Shown: positions 5,656 to 11,507 of the stretch, in pieces | Layout of the letters: the number at the start of each line of letters is the position of its first letter | How positions within the stretch are numbered: position 1 is the stretch's first letter | DNA from: Rubrivivax sp. | GTDB taxonomy: Bacteria > Pseudomonadota > Gammaproteobacteria > Burkholderiales > Burkholderiaceae | Assembly: GCA_004211235.1 (NCBI GenBank) | Contig: SEEY01000062.1 | Span: 1 to 11,507, forward strand | Length of the DNA stretch: 11,507 bases | Direction: 5' to 3' | The notes under the pieces: model-generated | Told to the model about the DNA's origin: nothing | Databases searched by the model: none | The model's input: the letters and a program-made list of their open reading frames with translations, nothing else | Position numbers and translations under genes: made by a program

Positions 5656-7302
5656 TCACGCGGTGGGCAGCCTGTGGCTCGTGAACTGCTCACGCAGCTT
5701 GAGCTTCTGGACCTTGCCGGTGGCCGTGTGCGGGATCTCGCTGACGAAGACGACATCGTCAGGAACCTGCCACTTGGCGATGCGGCCCTCGTAGAACGCC
5801 AGCAGCTCCTCGCGTGTGAGCGCCGCGTCGGGCTTCTTCACGACGACCAGCAGCGGGCGCTCATCCCACTTCACGTGCTTGGCCGCGATGACGGCCGCCT
5901 CGTGCACGGCCGGATGGGCCATGGCGATGTTCTCGAGATCGATGGACGAGATCCACTCACCGCCGGACTTGATGACGTCCTTGCTGCGGTCGGTGATCTG
6001 CATGAAGCCGTCCGCGTCGATGGTGGCGACGTCGCCGGTCGGGAACCAGCCCGGCTCGCCGTCCACTCTGACCAGCGGCGACTCAGAGTGCCCGAAGTAT
6101 TGCGAGATCACCCAGTGCCCGCGCACGACCAGGTTGCCCGAAGCCTGGCCGTCCCAGGGCAGTGACCGGCCCTCGTCGTCGATGATGGCCATGTCGACGC
6201 CGTAGATGACGCGGCCCTGCTTCTCCAGCAGCCGCTGCTGCGCCTCGGCAGGCAACGCAAGCTGGCGCGCCGTCAGCTTGGACAGCGTGCCCAGCGGCGA
6301 CATCTCCGTCATGCCCCAGGCATGGATGACCTCGACGTTGAAGTCCTGCTGCAGCGACTTCATCATCGCCGGCGGGCAGGCCGCGCCGCCGATGACGGTG
6401 CGCTTGAAGGTCGAGAACTTCAGGCCGTTGGCCTTGACGTGATTGAGCAACCCCAGCCACACGGTCGGCACACCGGCGCTGAAGGACACCTTCTCGTTCT
6501 CGAACAGCTCGTAGAGGCTCTTGCCGTCCAGATGCGGCCCGGGCAGCACGAGCTTGAAGCCCACCAGGGCCGCGCTGTAAGGCAGGCCCCAGGCGTTGAC
6601 GTGGAACATCGGCACGACCGGCAGCACCACGTCGCGGCTGGAACAGTCCATCGCATCCGGCAGCGCCGACGCGTAGGCGTGCAGCACGGTGGAGCGGTGG
6701 CTGTAGACGGCACCTTTGGGGTGGCCCGTGGTGCCGGAGGTGTAGCAGATGCTGGACGCGGTGTTCTCGTCGAACGTCGGCCAAATGTAGTCGCCGTTCT
6801 CGGCGTCGAGCAGTTCGTCGAAGCACAACAGGTTGGCGATGCCCGTGCTGGCGGGCATGTGGGCGCGCGACGTCATCAGCACGAAGTGCTGCACCGTCTT
6901 CAGCAGCGGCGCGATCTTCTCGACCAGCGGCAGGAAGGTCGCGTCGAAGCAGAGCACCCGGTCCTCGGCATCGTTGGCGATCCAGACGATCTGCTCGGGG
7001 AACAAGCGCGGATTGACCGTGTGGCAGACGAGGCCCGAGCCCGAGGTGCCGTAATAGATCTCGAGGTGGCGGTGGCCGTTCCAGGCCAGCGTGGCAACGC
7101 GGTCGCCGGCCACGCAGCCCAGCCGCGCGAACGCCTGCGCGGCCTGGCGCGAGCGGCGCGCCACTTCTCGCCAGTTGCTGCGGTGCAGGTCGCCCTCGAC
7201 CCGCTTGCTGACGATCTCGGTCTCGCCCGAATGCCGCTCGGCGTGCTTCAGCAACGACGAGATCAGCAGGGGGTCCGACATCATCCGGCCCATCAATGCC
7301 AT
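5656..7302 (-). CDS. AlkK-like fatty/carboxylic acid-CoA ligase (AMP-forming)
   Basis: Cytoplasmic adenylate-forming enzyme, 548 residues: acid + ATP + CoA gives acyl-CoA + AMP + PPi through an acyl-adenylate. The ATP-binding loop [11 protein letters not shown] (187-197), [10 protein letters not shown] (327-336), [12 protein letters not shown] (418-429), the hinge [15 protein letters not shown] (438-452) and catalytic Lys530 in PHTATGK are all intact. From memory, segments such as [20 protein letters not shown] and GHWVI match Pseudomonas AlkK, a medium-chain acyl-CoA synthetase, better than E. coli FadD. The start at 7302 ([10 protein letters not shown]) lines up with AlkK and has AGGAGA six bases upstream. 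It is the first gene of the liv unit, 53 bp before the binding protein, which suggests it activates the transported acid. A short- or aromatic-acid substrate cannot be excluded. Confidence 0.92.
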   Translation of the reverse strand: MALMGRMMSDPLLISSLLKHAERHSGETEIVSKRVEGDLHRSNWREVARRSRQAAQAFARLGCVAGDRVATLAWNGHRHLEIYYGTSGSGLVCHTVNPRLFPEQIVWIANDAEDRVLCFDATFLPLVEKIAPLLKTVQHFVLMTSRAHMPASTGIANLLCFDELLDAENGDYIWPTFDENTASSICYTSGTTGHPKGAVYSHRSTVLHAYASALPDAMDCSSRDVVLPVVPMFHVNAWGLPYSAALVGFKLVLPGPHLDGKSLYELFENEKVSFSAGVPTVWLGLLNHVKANGLKFSTFKRTVIGGAACPPAMMKSLQQDFNVEVIHAWGMTEMSPLGTLSKLTARQLALPAEAQQRLLEKQGRVIYGVDMAIIDDEGRSLPWDGQASGNLVVRGHWVISQYFGHSESPLVRVDGEPGWFPTGDVATIDADGFMQITDRSKDVIKSGGEWISSIDLENIAMAHPAVHEAAVIAAKHVKWDERPLLVVVKKPDAALTREELLAFYEGRIAKWQVPDDVVFVSEIPHTATGKVQKLKLREQFTSHRLPTA

Positions 7303-7436
7303 GGTTGTCTCCTGGCTATTTATCGGCCCAGTCTAGCCCTGGGATTCCTGCGTAGAACGTCACAACCGCGACCCGCGCACCCCGGGGAAACACCCAGGCG
7401 AGCGAGGGCCGGGAGGGTCTCACTAAACTGGCCCGA
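7303..7436. promoter_or_regulatory. Divergent intergenic region: promoters of the ligase-liv unit (-) and msrB (+)
   Basis: The ligase-liv unit and msrB diverge here, so both promoters should lie between 7303 and about 7580. On the minus strand AGGAGA (7308-7313) is the ligase ribosome binding site. Close to it is a short inverted repeat CCCAG-TCTAGCC-CTGGG, a possible operator. On the plus strand TAAACT (7424-7429) is a -10-like box seven bases before the ATG at 7437, but no convincing -35 accompanies it. I see no clear sigma-70 pair on either strand. Confidence 0.35.
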
Positions 7437-7580
7437 ATGACGCCGTCGCGGCGCAGCAATTTGCCGGCAGGCGCAGCGCTGCTGAAAGTTCTGAGCCGCC
7501 CGCTCGACGAACCCGAACTCCCCAGCGACGCGGCACCGCCACCGCGACTGGGCCCTTTGCCTCGAAGTGTCCTGTTCATC

Positions 7581-8009
7581 ATGAATCACGATTCCAGCAA
7601 GCCCTACCCCGTTCAGAAGACCGATGCCGAGTGGCGCGAGCAACTCGACGCCACGCAGTACCAGGTCGCCCGCCAGGCCGGCACCGAGCGCGCCTTCACC
7701 GGCAAGTACTGGGACCACTTCGACCCCAGCGGCCACTACAACTGCGTCGGCTGCGGCACGCCGCTGTTCGAGGCCGACACCAAGTTCGACGCCGGCTGCG
7801 GCTGGCCCAGCTACTGGGCACCGGTCAACAGCGAGGTGATCGAGCGCATCGTCGACCGCAGCCACGGCATGGTCCGTGTCGAGGTGCGCTGCAACAAGTG
7901 CGGCTCTCACCTCGGGCACGTCTTTCCCGACGGCCCCGAGCCCACCGGCGAGCGTTACTGCATCAACTCCGCGTCCATCGATTTCGTGAAAGACAATCCC
8001 GGCGCATGA
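7581..8009 (+). CDS. msrB: Peptide-methionine (R)-S-oxide reductase MsrB
   Basis: Reduces methionine-R-sulfoxide in oxidised proteins, normally with thioredoxin as the electron donor; cytoplasmic, 142 residues from this start. All signature elements are visible: [13 protein letters not shown] at the N-terminus, zinc cysteines CVGCG and [13 protein letters not shown] with the recycling cysteine, [10 protein letters not shown], and the catalytic cysteine in [11 protein letters not shown]. The start at 7581 ([12 protein letters not shown]) fits the family's length. Its Shine-Dalgarno is poor, and the frame is open back to an ATG at 7437, which would add 48 residues rich in Arg and Pro. The stop overlaps the yciB start as ATGA, making it the head of an msrB-yciB-bolA unit. 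Confidence 0.93.
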   Translation: MNHDSSKPYPVQKTDAEWREQLDATQYQVARQAGTERAFTGKYWDHFDPSGHYNCVGCGTPLFEADTKFDAGCGWPSYWAPVNSEVIERIVDRSHGMVRVEVRCNKCGSHLGHVFPDGPEPTGERYCINSASIDFVKDNPGA

Positions 8010-8644
8010 AGCTGCTGTTCGACTTTCTCCCGCTGATCCTTTTCTTCGGCTCCTACCAGTACGCCAAGAACCACGCGGCCTGGGCGGCGGCGTTCACGAC
8101 CGAGCATTTCGGCTTCATGGTGTCGGGCGGCGTTGTCGGCGTCGAGGAAGGCCCCGTGATGCTGGCCACGCTGGTCGTGATGGTCGCCACGCTGACGCAG
8201 GTGGCCGTCCTGAAACTGATGCGCAGGAAAGTCGACCTGATGCTGTGGATCAGTCTGGTGCTGGTCACCACGCTCGGCGCGCTGACCGTCTGGTTCCACA
8301 ACAAGACCTTCATCATGTGGAAGCCCACTGGCGTCTACTGGGCGATGGCGCTCACCTTCTGGGGCGCGCAGGTCTTCTTCCGCAAGAACCTGATCCAGAC
8401 CATGCTGGGCGCCGAGCTGGCCCTGCCACCCCAGGTGTGGGCGGCACTGAGCCGCGCATGGATCGTGTTCTTCGGCCTCATGGGCGTGCTGAACCTGGTC
8501 GTGGCCTACAACTTCTCGGAGTCCACCTGGGTCAGCTTCAAGGCCTATGGCTCCACGGCGCTGCTGCTCCTGTTCACGCTGGCCCAGGGGTTCTACGTGA
8601 GCAAGCATCTGCCCGAACCTGAAGAAGGCGGCGGCAAGCCATGA
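8006..8644 (+). CDS. yciB: YciB family inner-membrane protein (septation protein A)
   Basis: Polytopic inner-membrane protein of 212 residues; YciB/IspZ proteins are usually about 180-200. The start [21 protein letters not shown] is diagnostic for the family. Further typical pieces are [40 protein letters not shown], the [11 protein letters not shown] turn, [10 protein letters not shown] and [19 protein letters not shown]. About five membrane segments can be read. The family is linked to cell-envelope integrity and septation, but its molecular role is not settled. It overlaps both neighbours by ATGA (8006-8009 with msrB, 8641-8644 with bolA), so its expression is coupled to theirs. The C-terminus [11 protein letters not shown] is acidic and cytoplasmic in style. 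Confidence 0.93.
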   Translation: MKLLFDFLPLILFFGSYQYAKNHAAWAAAFTTEHFGFMVSGGVVGVEEGPVMLATLVVMVATLTQVAVLKLMRRKVDLMLWISLVLVTTLGALTVWFHNKTFIMWKPTGVYWAMALTFWGAQVFFRKNLIQTMLGAELALPPQVWAALSRAWIVFFGLMGVLNLVVAYNFSESTWVSFKAYGSTALLLLFTLAQGFYVSKHLPEPEEGGGKP

Positions 8645-8904
8645 GCCTTGCCGCCGAAATCGAGGCCCGTCTGCAAGCCGAACTCGCGCCGCTCGAACTC
8701 GCCGTGCGCGACGACAGCGCCGACCACGCCGGCCACGCCGGTGCGCGCGAGGGTGGCCACTTTCACGTGGCTGTCGTGTCGGATCGCTTTACCGGACTGC
8801 AAAGATTGGCCCGGCACCGCCTCGTTTATCATTCTTTGTCCGACCTGATGCAGCACGGAATCCACGCGCTGGCCATCGACGCCCGCGCGCCGGGCGAGGC
8901 TTGA
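8641..8904 (+). CDS. bolA: BolA family protein
   Basis: Small cytoplasmic protein of 87 residues with the BolA/class II KH-like fold: an N-terminal helix AAEIEARLQAELAPLELAV, the DDSADHAGHAG loop, strand HFHVAVVSDRF, then GLQRLARHRLVYHSL and LMQHGIHALAIDARAPGE. The RHRLVY and IHALAI motifs are standard. BolA proteins work with monothiol glutaredoxins in iron-sulfur cluster delivery and in stress or envelope responses. The conserved histidines here (HAGH, RHR) are the kind used for cluster binding with Grx. It overlaps yciB by ATGA and is followed by a GC hairpin. The exact paralogue (bolA, yrbA/ibaG) cannot be fixed from sequence alone. Confidence 0.9.
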   Translation: MSLAAEIEARLQAELAPLELAVRDDSADHAGHAGAREGGHFHVAVVSDRFTGLQRLARHRLVYHSLSDLMQHGIHALAIDARAPGEA

Positions 8905-8925
8905 AGGTCGAGCTTGATCGAACCA

Positions 8926-8944
8926 CGCGCCCGTCCCGGGCGCG
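8926..8944 (+). terminator. GC-rich hairpin after bolA, probable terminator
   Basis: A perfect 8-bp stem CGCGCCCG-TCC-CGGGCGCG is followed by ATTTCCTT, a weak U-rich tract. It lies 21 bases after the bolA stop and ends the msrB-yciB-bolA unit, perhaps leakily, since the ppi gene starts 34 bases further on the same strand. Confidence 0.6.
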
Positions 8945-8961
8945 ATTTCCTTAGCCTGAGT

Positions 8962-8978
8962 CACACCCCCACCCCCCC
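8962..8978 (+). promoter_or_regulatory. C-tract leader without Shine-Dalgarno before the PpiC gene
   Basis: The bases just before the ATG at 8979 are CACACCCCCACCCCCCC, almost pure C, with no purine-rich ribosome binding site. The start itself is secure because a good signal peptide begins there. Initiation may rely on protein S1 binding to a pyrimidine-rich leader; that is inference. Confidence 0.6.
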
Positions 8979-9788
8979 ATGAAGAAGTTTGCGCTCGCCG
9001 CCGTCGTCGCGGCCACCATCTCGGCCTTGCTGCCGGCTGCCGCAATCGCGCAGAACATCACCACCGTCAACGGCAAGCCCGTGCCCAAGGCTCGCGTCGA
9101 GGCGCTGATCCAGCAGGTCACGAAGAGCGGCCAGCAGCAGCGCTCGCCGGAGCTCGAAGCGCAGGTGCGCGACGAAGTCGTCCGCCGCGAGATCTTCGTC
9201 CAGGCTGCTGAGGCCCGCGGCATTCCGCAGACCGCCGACTACAAGATGCAGATGGAGCTGGCGCGCCAGATGGTGCTGATGCGCGGCCTGATGGAAGACT
9301 TCCGCACCAGGAACCCCGTCAGCGACGCCGATGCCCAGGCGCAGTACGAAGAGATCAAGAAGGCCAATTCCGGCAGCGAATACAAGGTCCGTCACATCCT
9401 GGTCGAGAAGGAAGAAGACGCCAAGGCCCTGACCGCCCAGATCAAGGCCGGCGCTAATTTCGAAGAGCTCGCCAAGAAGAACTCCAAGGACACCGGCTCC
9501 GCTGAAAAGGGCGGTGATCTGGACTACCAGAATCCCAAGAGCAACGGCTTCGTGCCCGAGTTCAACACCGCCATGGTTGCGCTGGAAAAAGGCCAGGTGA
9601 CCGCCGAGCCGGTCAAGAGCCAGTTCGGCTATCACATCATCAAGCTGGAAGACGTCCGCCCGGTCACCTTCCCGGCCTTCGACGACGTCAAGGCACGCAT
9701 CAAGCAAGGTATCGAACAGCAGAAGATGGCCGAGTACCAGCAAAGCCTCTTCGACAAGGCCAAGACGGACTACAAGCTGCCGAAGTAG
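8979..9788 (+). CDS. Secreted PpiC/parvulin-type peptidyl-prolyl cis-trans isomerase
   Basis: Periplasmic folding helper of 269 residues. A signal peptide (MKKFALAAVVAATISALLPAAAIA, cut before QNIT) is followed by a SurA/PrsA-like N-terminal helical region (about 28-130) and a parvulin domain (about 135-226). The parvulin domain shows RHILV (138-142), FEELAKKNSKD, SAEKGGDL, FVPEFNTAMVALEKGQVT and PVKSQFGYHIIKLE. A charged helical tail (235-265) follows. It is a soluble, single-parvulin protein, unlike SurA, which has two such domains. The gene order msrB-yciB-bolA-ppi is one I associate with Betaproteobacteria. It should help fold or target outer-membrane and periplasmic proteins. The leader lacks a Shine-Dalgarno, and the gene ends in three tandem hairpins. 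Confidence 0.93.
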   Translation: MKKFALAAVVAATISALLPAAAIAQNITTVNGKPVPKARVEALIQQVTKSGQQQRSPELEAQVRDEVVRREIFVQAAEARGIPQTADYKMQMELARQMVLMRGLMEDFRTRNPVSDADAQAQYEEIKKANSGSEYKVRHILVEKEEDAKALTAQIKAGANFEELAKKNSKDTGSAEKGGDLDYQNPKSNGFVPEFNTAMVALEKGQVTAEPVKSQFGYHIIKLEDVRPVTFPAFDDVKARIKQGIEQQKMAEYQQSLFDKAKTDYKLPK

Positions 9789-9798
9789 GCCCACCCCC

Positions 9799-9833
9799 GA
9801 GGCGCGTGGCGCCTCAGGCTGCCTGAAGGCAGC
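9799..9833. repeat. Two tandem hairpins after the PpiC gene
   Basis: GAGGCGC-GTG-GCGCCTC (9799-9815) and GCTGCC-TGAA-GGCAGC (9818-9833) are perfect inverted repeats lying between the ppi stop and the terminator hairpin. Neither has its own T-tract. They may stabilise the ppi mRNA end or block read-through from the opposing ybbA gene. Confidence 0.6.
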
Positions 9834-9840
9834 ACCCGCA

Positions 9841-9875
9841 AGCCCGCTGACGAACGTCGGCGGGCTTTTGTCTTT
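9841..9875 (+). terminator. Intrinsic terminator of the PpiC gene
   Basis: AGCCCGCTGAC (9841-9851) pairs with GTCGGCGGGCT (9856-9866) over 11 positions with one G-T, around a GAAC loop. It is followed by TTTTGTCTTT. This is a classic rho-independent terminator on the plus strand. It runs right up to the stop codon of the convergent ybbA gene at 9875-9877. Confidence 0.88.
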
Positions 9876-10546
9876 CAGGCGACCAGCCGTCCCGCCTCGA
9901 TGCGCAATTGCCGCTCGCAGCGCGCCGCGATCTCGCGGTCATGCGTGACGAGCACGAGGGTCGTGCCGGCCTCCCGGTTCAGCTCGAACATCAGCTCCAT
10001 GACGGAGGCGCCGGTGGCGAAGTCCAGGCTGCCGGTCGGCTCGTCGGCCAGCAGCAGCGCCGGGCGCTGCACGAAGGCCCGCGCCAGTGCCACACGCTGC
10101 TGCTCGCCGCCAGACAGCACGCGCGGGTAGTGGCCCAGGCGCTCGCCCAGGCCGACGCGCGCCAGCATCGCCGCCGCCTGATCGCGGGCATCACGCGCGC
10201 CACGCAGCTCCAGCGGCAGCATGACGTTCTCGAGCGCCGTGAGATTCGGCAACAGTTGAAAGCTCTGGAACACGAAGCCCAGCTCGCGGGCACGTACCGC
10301 GGCGCGCTCGTCCTCGTCCAGCGTGAACAGGTCCTGACCGCGCAACCTGACGGTGCCGTCACTGGGCACATCCAGACCGGCCAGGATGGCGAGCAGGGTG
10401 CTCTTGCCCGAACCCGAGGCGCCGACGATGGCGACCGACTCGCGCGCTGTCAGCTCGAAATTGATGTCATGCAGAATCGTCAGCTCCCCGGTCGCGTCGC
10501 GCACGCGCTTGGTGATCTGATCAACTTGGACGAGGGCTTCTGGCAT
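9875..10546 (-). CDS. ybbA: YbbA/LolD-like ABC transporter ATP-binding protein
   Basis: Cytoplasmic ABC ATPase of the MacB/LolD type, 223 residues. Motifs are complete: Walker A GASGSGKST (42-50), Q-loop Gln94 in FVFQSFQLLPNLTALENVMLP, signature LSGGEQQ (144-150), Walker B LLLADEP (164-170) and H-loop His202. The start at 10546 (MPEALVQVDQITK) fits the family; the longer open frame runs antisense to tesA. Divergence from tesA repeats the ybbA/tesA arrangement known from E. coli, which favours YbbA over LolD or FtsE. In E. coli, ybbA is followed by the permease gene ybbP. Here it is followed only by the convergent ppi gene, so the ATPase has no permease partner in view. No Shine-Dalgarno is visible before the ATG. 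Confidence 0.9.
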   Translation of the reverse strand: MPEALVQVDQITKRVRDATGELTILHDINFELTARESVAIVGASGSGKSTLLAILAGLDVPSDGTVRLRGQDLFTLDEDERAAVRARELGFVFQSFQLLPNLTALENVMLPLELRGARDARDQAAAMLARVGLGERLGHYPRVLSGGEQQRVALARAFVQRPALLLADEPTGSLDFATGASVMELMFELNREAGTTLVLVTHDREIAARCERQLRIEAGRLVA

Positions 10547-11192
10547 GTGGGGACTGCGACGGCGAGCGGTGTTGGCGCACTTTAGCGTGGGGGTCATGGC
10601 CGGCTGGACGTCAGGGTCGGCGATGGCCGCGGCAGACGCGCCCGTCATCCTCGTCGTCGGCGACAGCCTGTCTGCCGAGTACGGCCTGAAGGCCGGCACC
10701 GGCTGGGTCGCGCTGCTGCAGGCGCGCCTGGCCGCGCAAGGCAAGCCGCACCGCGTCGTCAATGCCAGCATCAGCGGGGACACCACGTCCGGCGGCCGCA
10801 GCCGGCTGCCGGCGGCGCTGCGCACGCACAGGCCGGCCATCGTCATCCTTGAACTCGGCGGCAATGACGCGCTGCGCGGCCTGCCGCTGGCCGGCACGCG
10901 GGACAACCTGCTGGCGATGGCGCGCGCCGCCCAGGAAGCCGGCGCCAAGGTCATCGTCGTCGGCATGCAGGTGCCGCCCAACTACGGTTCGGCCTACGGG
11001 CGGGAATTCGAGAGCCTGTTCGGCGACGTGGCCCGACAGGCGCGCGCCGGCTTCGTGCCCTTTTTGCTCAAGGGCGTGGCGGACCGGGCGGATGCGCTGG
11101 AGTGGTTCCAGCCCGACCGCATCCATCCGCTCGCCAAGGCGCATCCGGCGATGCTGGACAACGTCTGGCCGGCGCTGAAGCCGTTGCTCTGA
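10545..11192 (+). CDS. tesA: TesA-like GDSL/SGNH esterase (thioesterase I/arylesterase/lysophospholipase)
   Basis: Secreted multifunctional hydrolase of 215 residues. The four SGNH blocks are intact: GDSL with nucleophile Ser41 (VVGDSLSAEYGL), Gly78 in ISGDTTSG, Asn107 in ELGGNDALRGLP, and Asp191/His194 in DRIHP. With the start at 10545, residues 1-28 form a signal peptide (MWGLRRR, a hydrophobic stretch, then SAMA before AADAP), so the enzyme should be periplasmic as E. coli TesA is. GAGGG lies eight bases upstream. An ATG at 10596 would give only a fragment of the signal peptide and is less likely. It hydrolyses acyl thioesters and esters, including lysophospholipids in the family. The start codon overlaps the ybbA start on the other strand. 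Confidence 0.92.
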   Translation: MWGLRRRAVLAHFSVGVMAGWTSGSAMAAADAPVILVVGDSLSAEYGLKAGTGWVALLQARLAAQGKPHRVVNASISGDTTSGGRSRLPAALRTHRPAIVILELGGNDALRGLPLAGTRDNLLAMARAAQEAGAKVIVVGMQVPPNYGSAYGREFESLFGDVARQARAGFVPFLLKGVADRADALEWFQPDRIHPLAKAHPAMLDNVWPALKPLL

Positions 11193-11219
11193 GCTGATCC
11201 GGTCTTGCCGGACCGCGGG

Positions 11220-11507
11220 TCAACGGTCGTTCTGCTTCTCGCGCTCGCGGCCGTTGTTGCGAACCGGCCCACCGTCCTGGCGACCCCGCTGCGGGCCTTC
11301 GTTGCGCGACGGCGCCTGCACCTGGGGCTGCGGCTGCGGCTGGGCCTGCGGCATCGGCATCCGCGCGGGCTCCGGCGCGGTTTGGCGCATCGGCATCTCG
11401 ACGCGGCGCGGGGGCTCGACGACCGACGGGCGCTCCGGCATCGGCATGGGGCGCGGCGCTTCGACCTGCGGCATGGGCTGCGGTTGCACGATGCGGCGCG
11501 GCTCGTC
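11220..11507 (-). CDS. Proline/glutamine/arginine-rich C-terminal tail of an unidentified protein (5'-partial)
   Basis: The minus-strand frame is open from the window edge to a TGA at 11220-11222, giving the last 95 residues of a longer protein. The visible part is low-complexity and surely disordered. It is Pro-rich with repeated pieces such as EPRRIVQP/EPPRRVEMP, PRPMPMPERP and ARMPMP, then a QPQPQPQ run, and it ends in a polar tail RQDGGPVRNNGREREKQNDR. No domain can be named from it. Tails like this occur on some secreted or envelope proteins of Betaproteobacteria (for example DUF6600/FecR-like ones), but that is a weak guess. It converges on tesA with only 27 bp between the stops and no clear terminator. 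Confidence 0.6.
   Translation of the reverse strand, partial: DEPRRIVQPQPMPQVEAPRPMPMPERPSVVEPPRRVEMPMRQTAPEPARMPMPQAQPQPQPQVQAPSRNEGPQRGRQDGGPVRNNGREREKQNDR

Noticed and set aside
4508..5794. 428-codon plus-strand frame opposite the binding-protein gene
   Set aside because: Val/Leu/Asp-rich antisense shadow; the minus strand encodes a complete signal-peptide-bearing protein.
6322..7440. 372-codon plus-strand frame opposite the acyl-CoA ligase
   Set aside because: The minus strand carries every adenylate-forming motif in order; this frame shows no recognisable motif.
8961..9794. 277-codon minus-strand frame opposite the PpiC gene
   Set aside because: The plus strand has a signal peptide, parvulin motifs and a terminator; the antisense frame is a Leu/Gly/Asp-rich shadow.
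11193..11219. Terminator between tesA and the Pro-rich gene
   Set aside because: Only a 4-5 bp GGTC/GACC pairing is visible, with no T-run on either strand.

Overview
The window looks like a chromosomal segment of a high-GC betaproteobacterium, most likely Burkholderiales (Comamonadaceae/Rubrivivax-Ideonella type). This rests on the GC-rich third codon positions, the msrB-yciB-bolA-PpiC gene order, the AGGAGACAA-type ribosome binding sites and an intergenic repeat of a kind I associate with that order. No mobile element, CRISPR array, tRNA or rRNA is visible.

Layout. Positions 1-288 (+) hold the 3' end of a GGDEF-domain gene whose catalytic motif is destroyed but whose c-di-GMP-binding RxxD is intact. 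Positions 320-7302 (-) are one six-gene transcription unit read right to left: an AlkK-like acyl-CoA ligase, a periplasmic substrate-binding protein, the permeases LivH and LivM, and the ATPases LivG and LivF. Positions 7437/7581-8904 (+) are msrB, yciB and a bolA-family gene, each overlapping the next by ATGA. A GC hairpin follows, then a secreted PpiC-type peptidyl-prolyl isomerase (8979-9788) with a strong intrinsic terminator. Positions 9875-10546 (-) encode a YbbA/LolD-like ABC ATPase. It is divergent from tesA (10545-11192, +), and the two start codons share one CATG. The right edge (11220-11507, -) is the proline-rich, disordered C-terminal tail of an unidentified protein.

How the genes work together. 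The liv-type unit is a complete importer for a branched-chain amino acid-like or, more likely, a carboxylic acid substrate. The ligase is its first gene, so the imported acid is probably activated to its CoA thioester on entry. The unit has internal punctuation. The binding-protein gene has a strong Shine-Dalgarno; it is separated from livH by a 75-nt imperfect palindrome, and livH itself seems to start with TTG. A second, repeat-like hairpin lies between livG and livF. This suits a high binding-protein to permease ratio.

The most interesting signals are: (i) departures from consensus in LivF Walker A (K to R) and in the LivG signature (LTYAE), which fall in the same composite ATP site of a LivG/LivF heterodimer; (ii) the degenerate GGDEF with an intact I-site; (iii) the palindrome between the binding protein and livH; and (iv) the face-to-face start codons of ybbA and tesA. 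I see no clearly new multi-gene system; the window is mostly housekeeping plus a catabolic transport operon.
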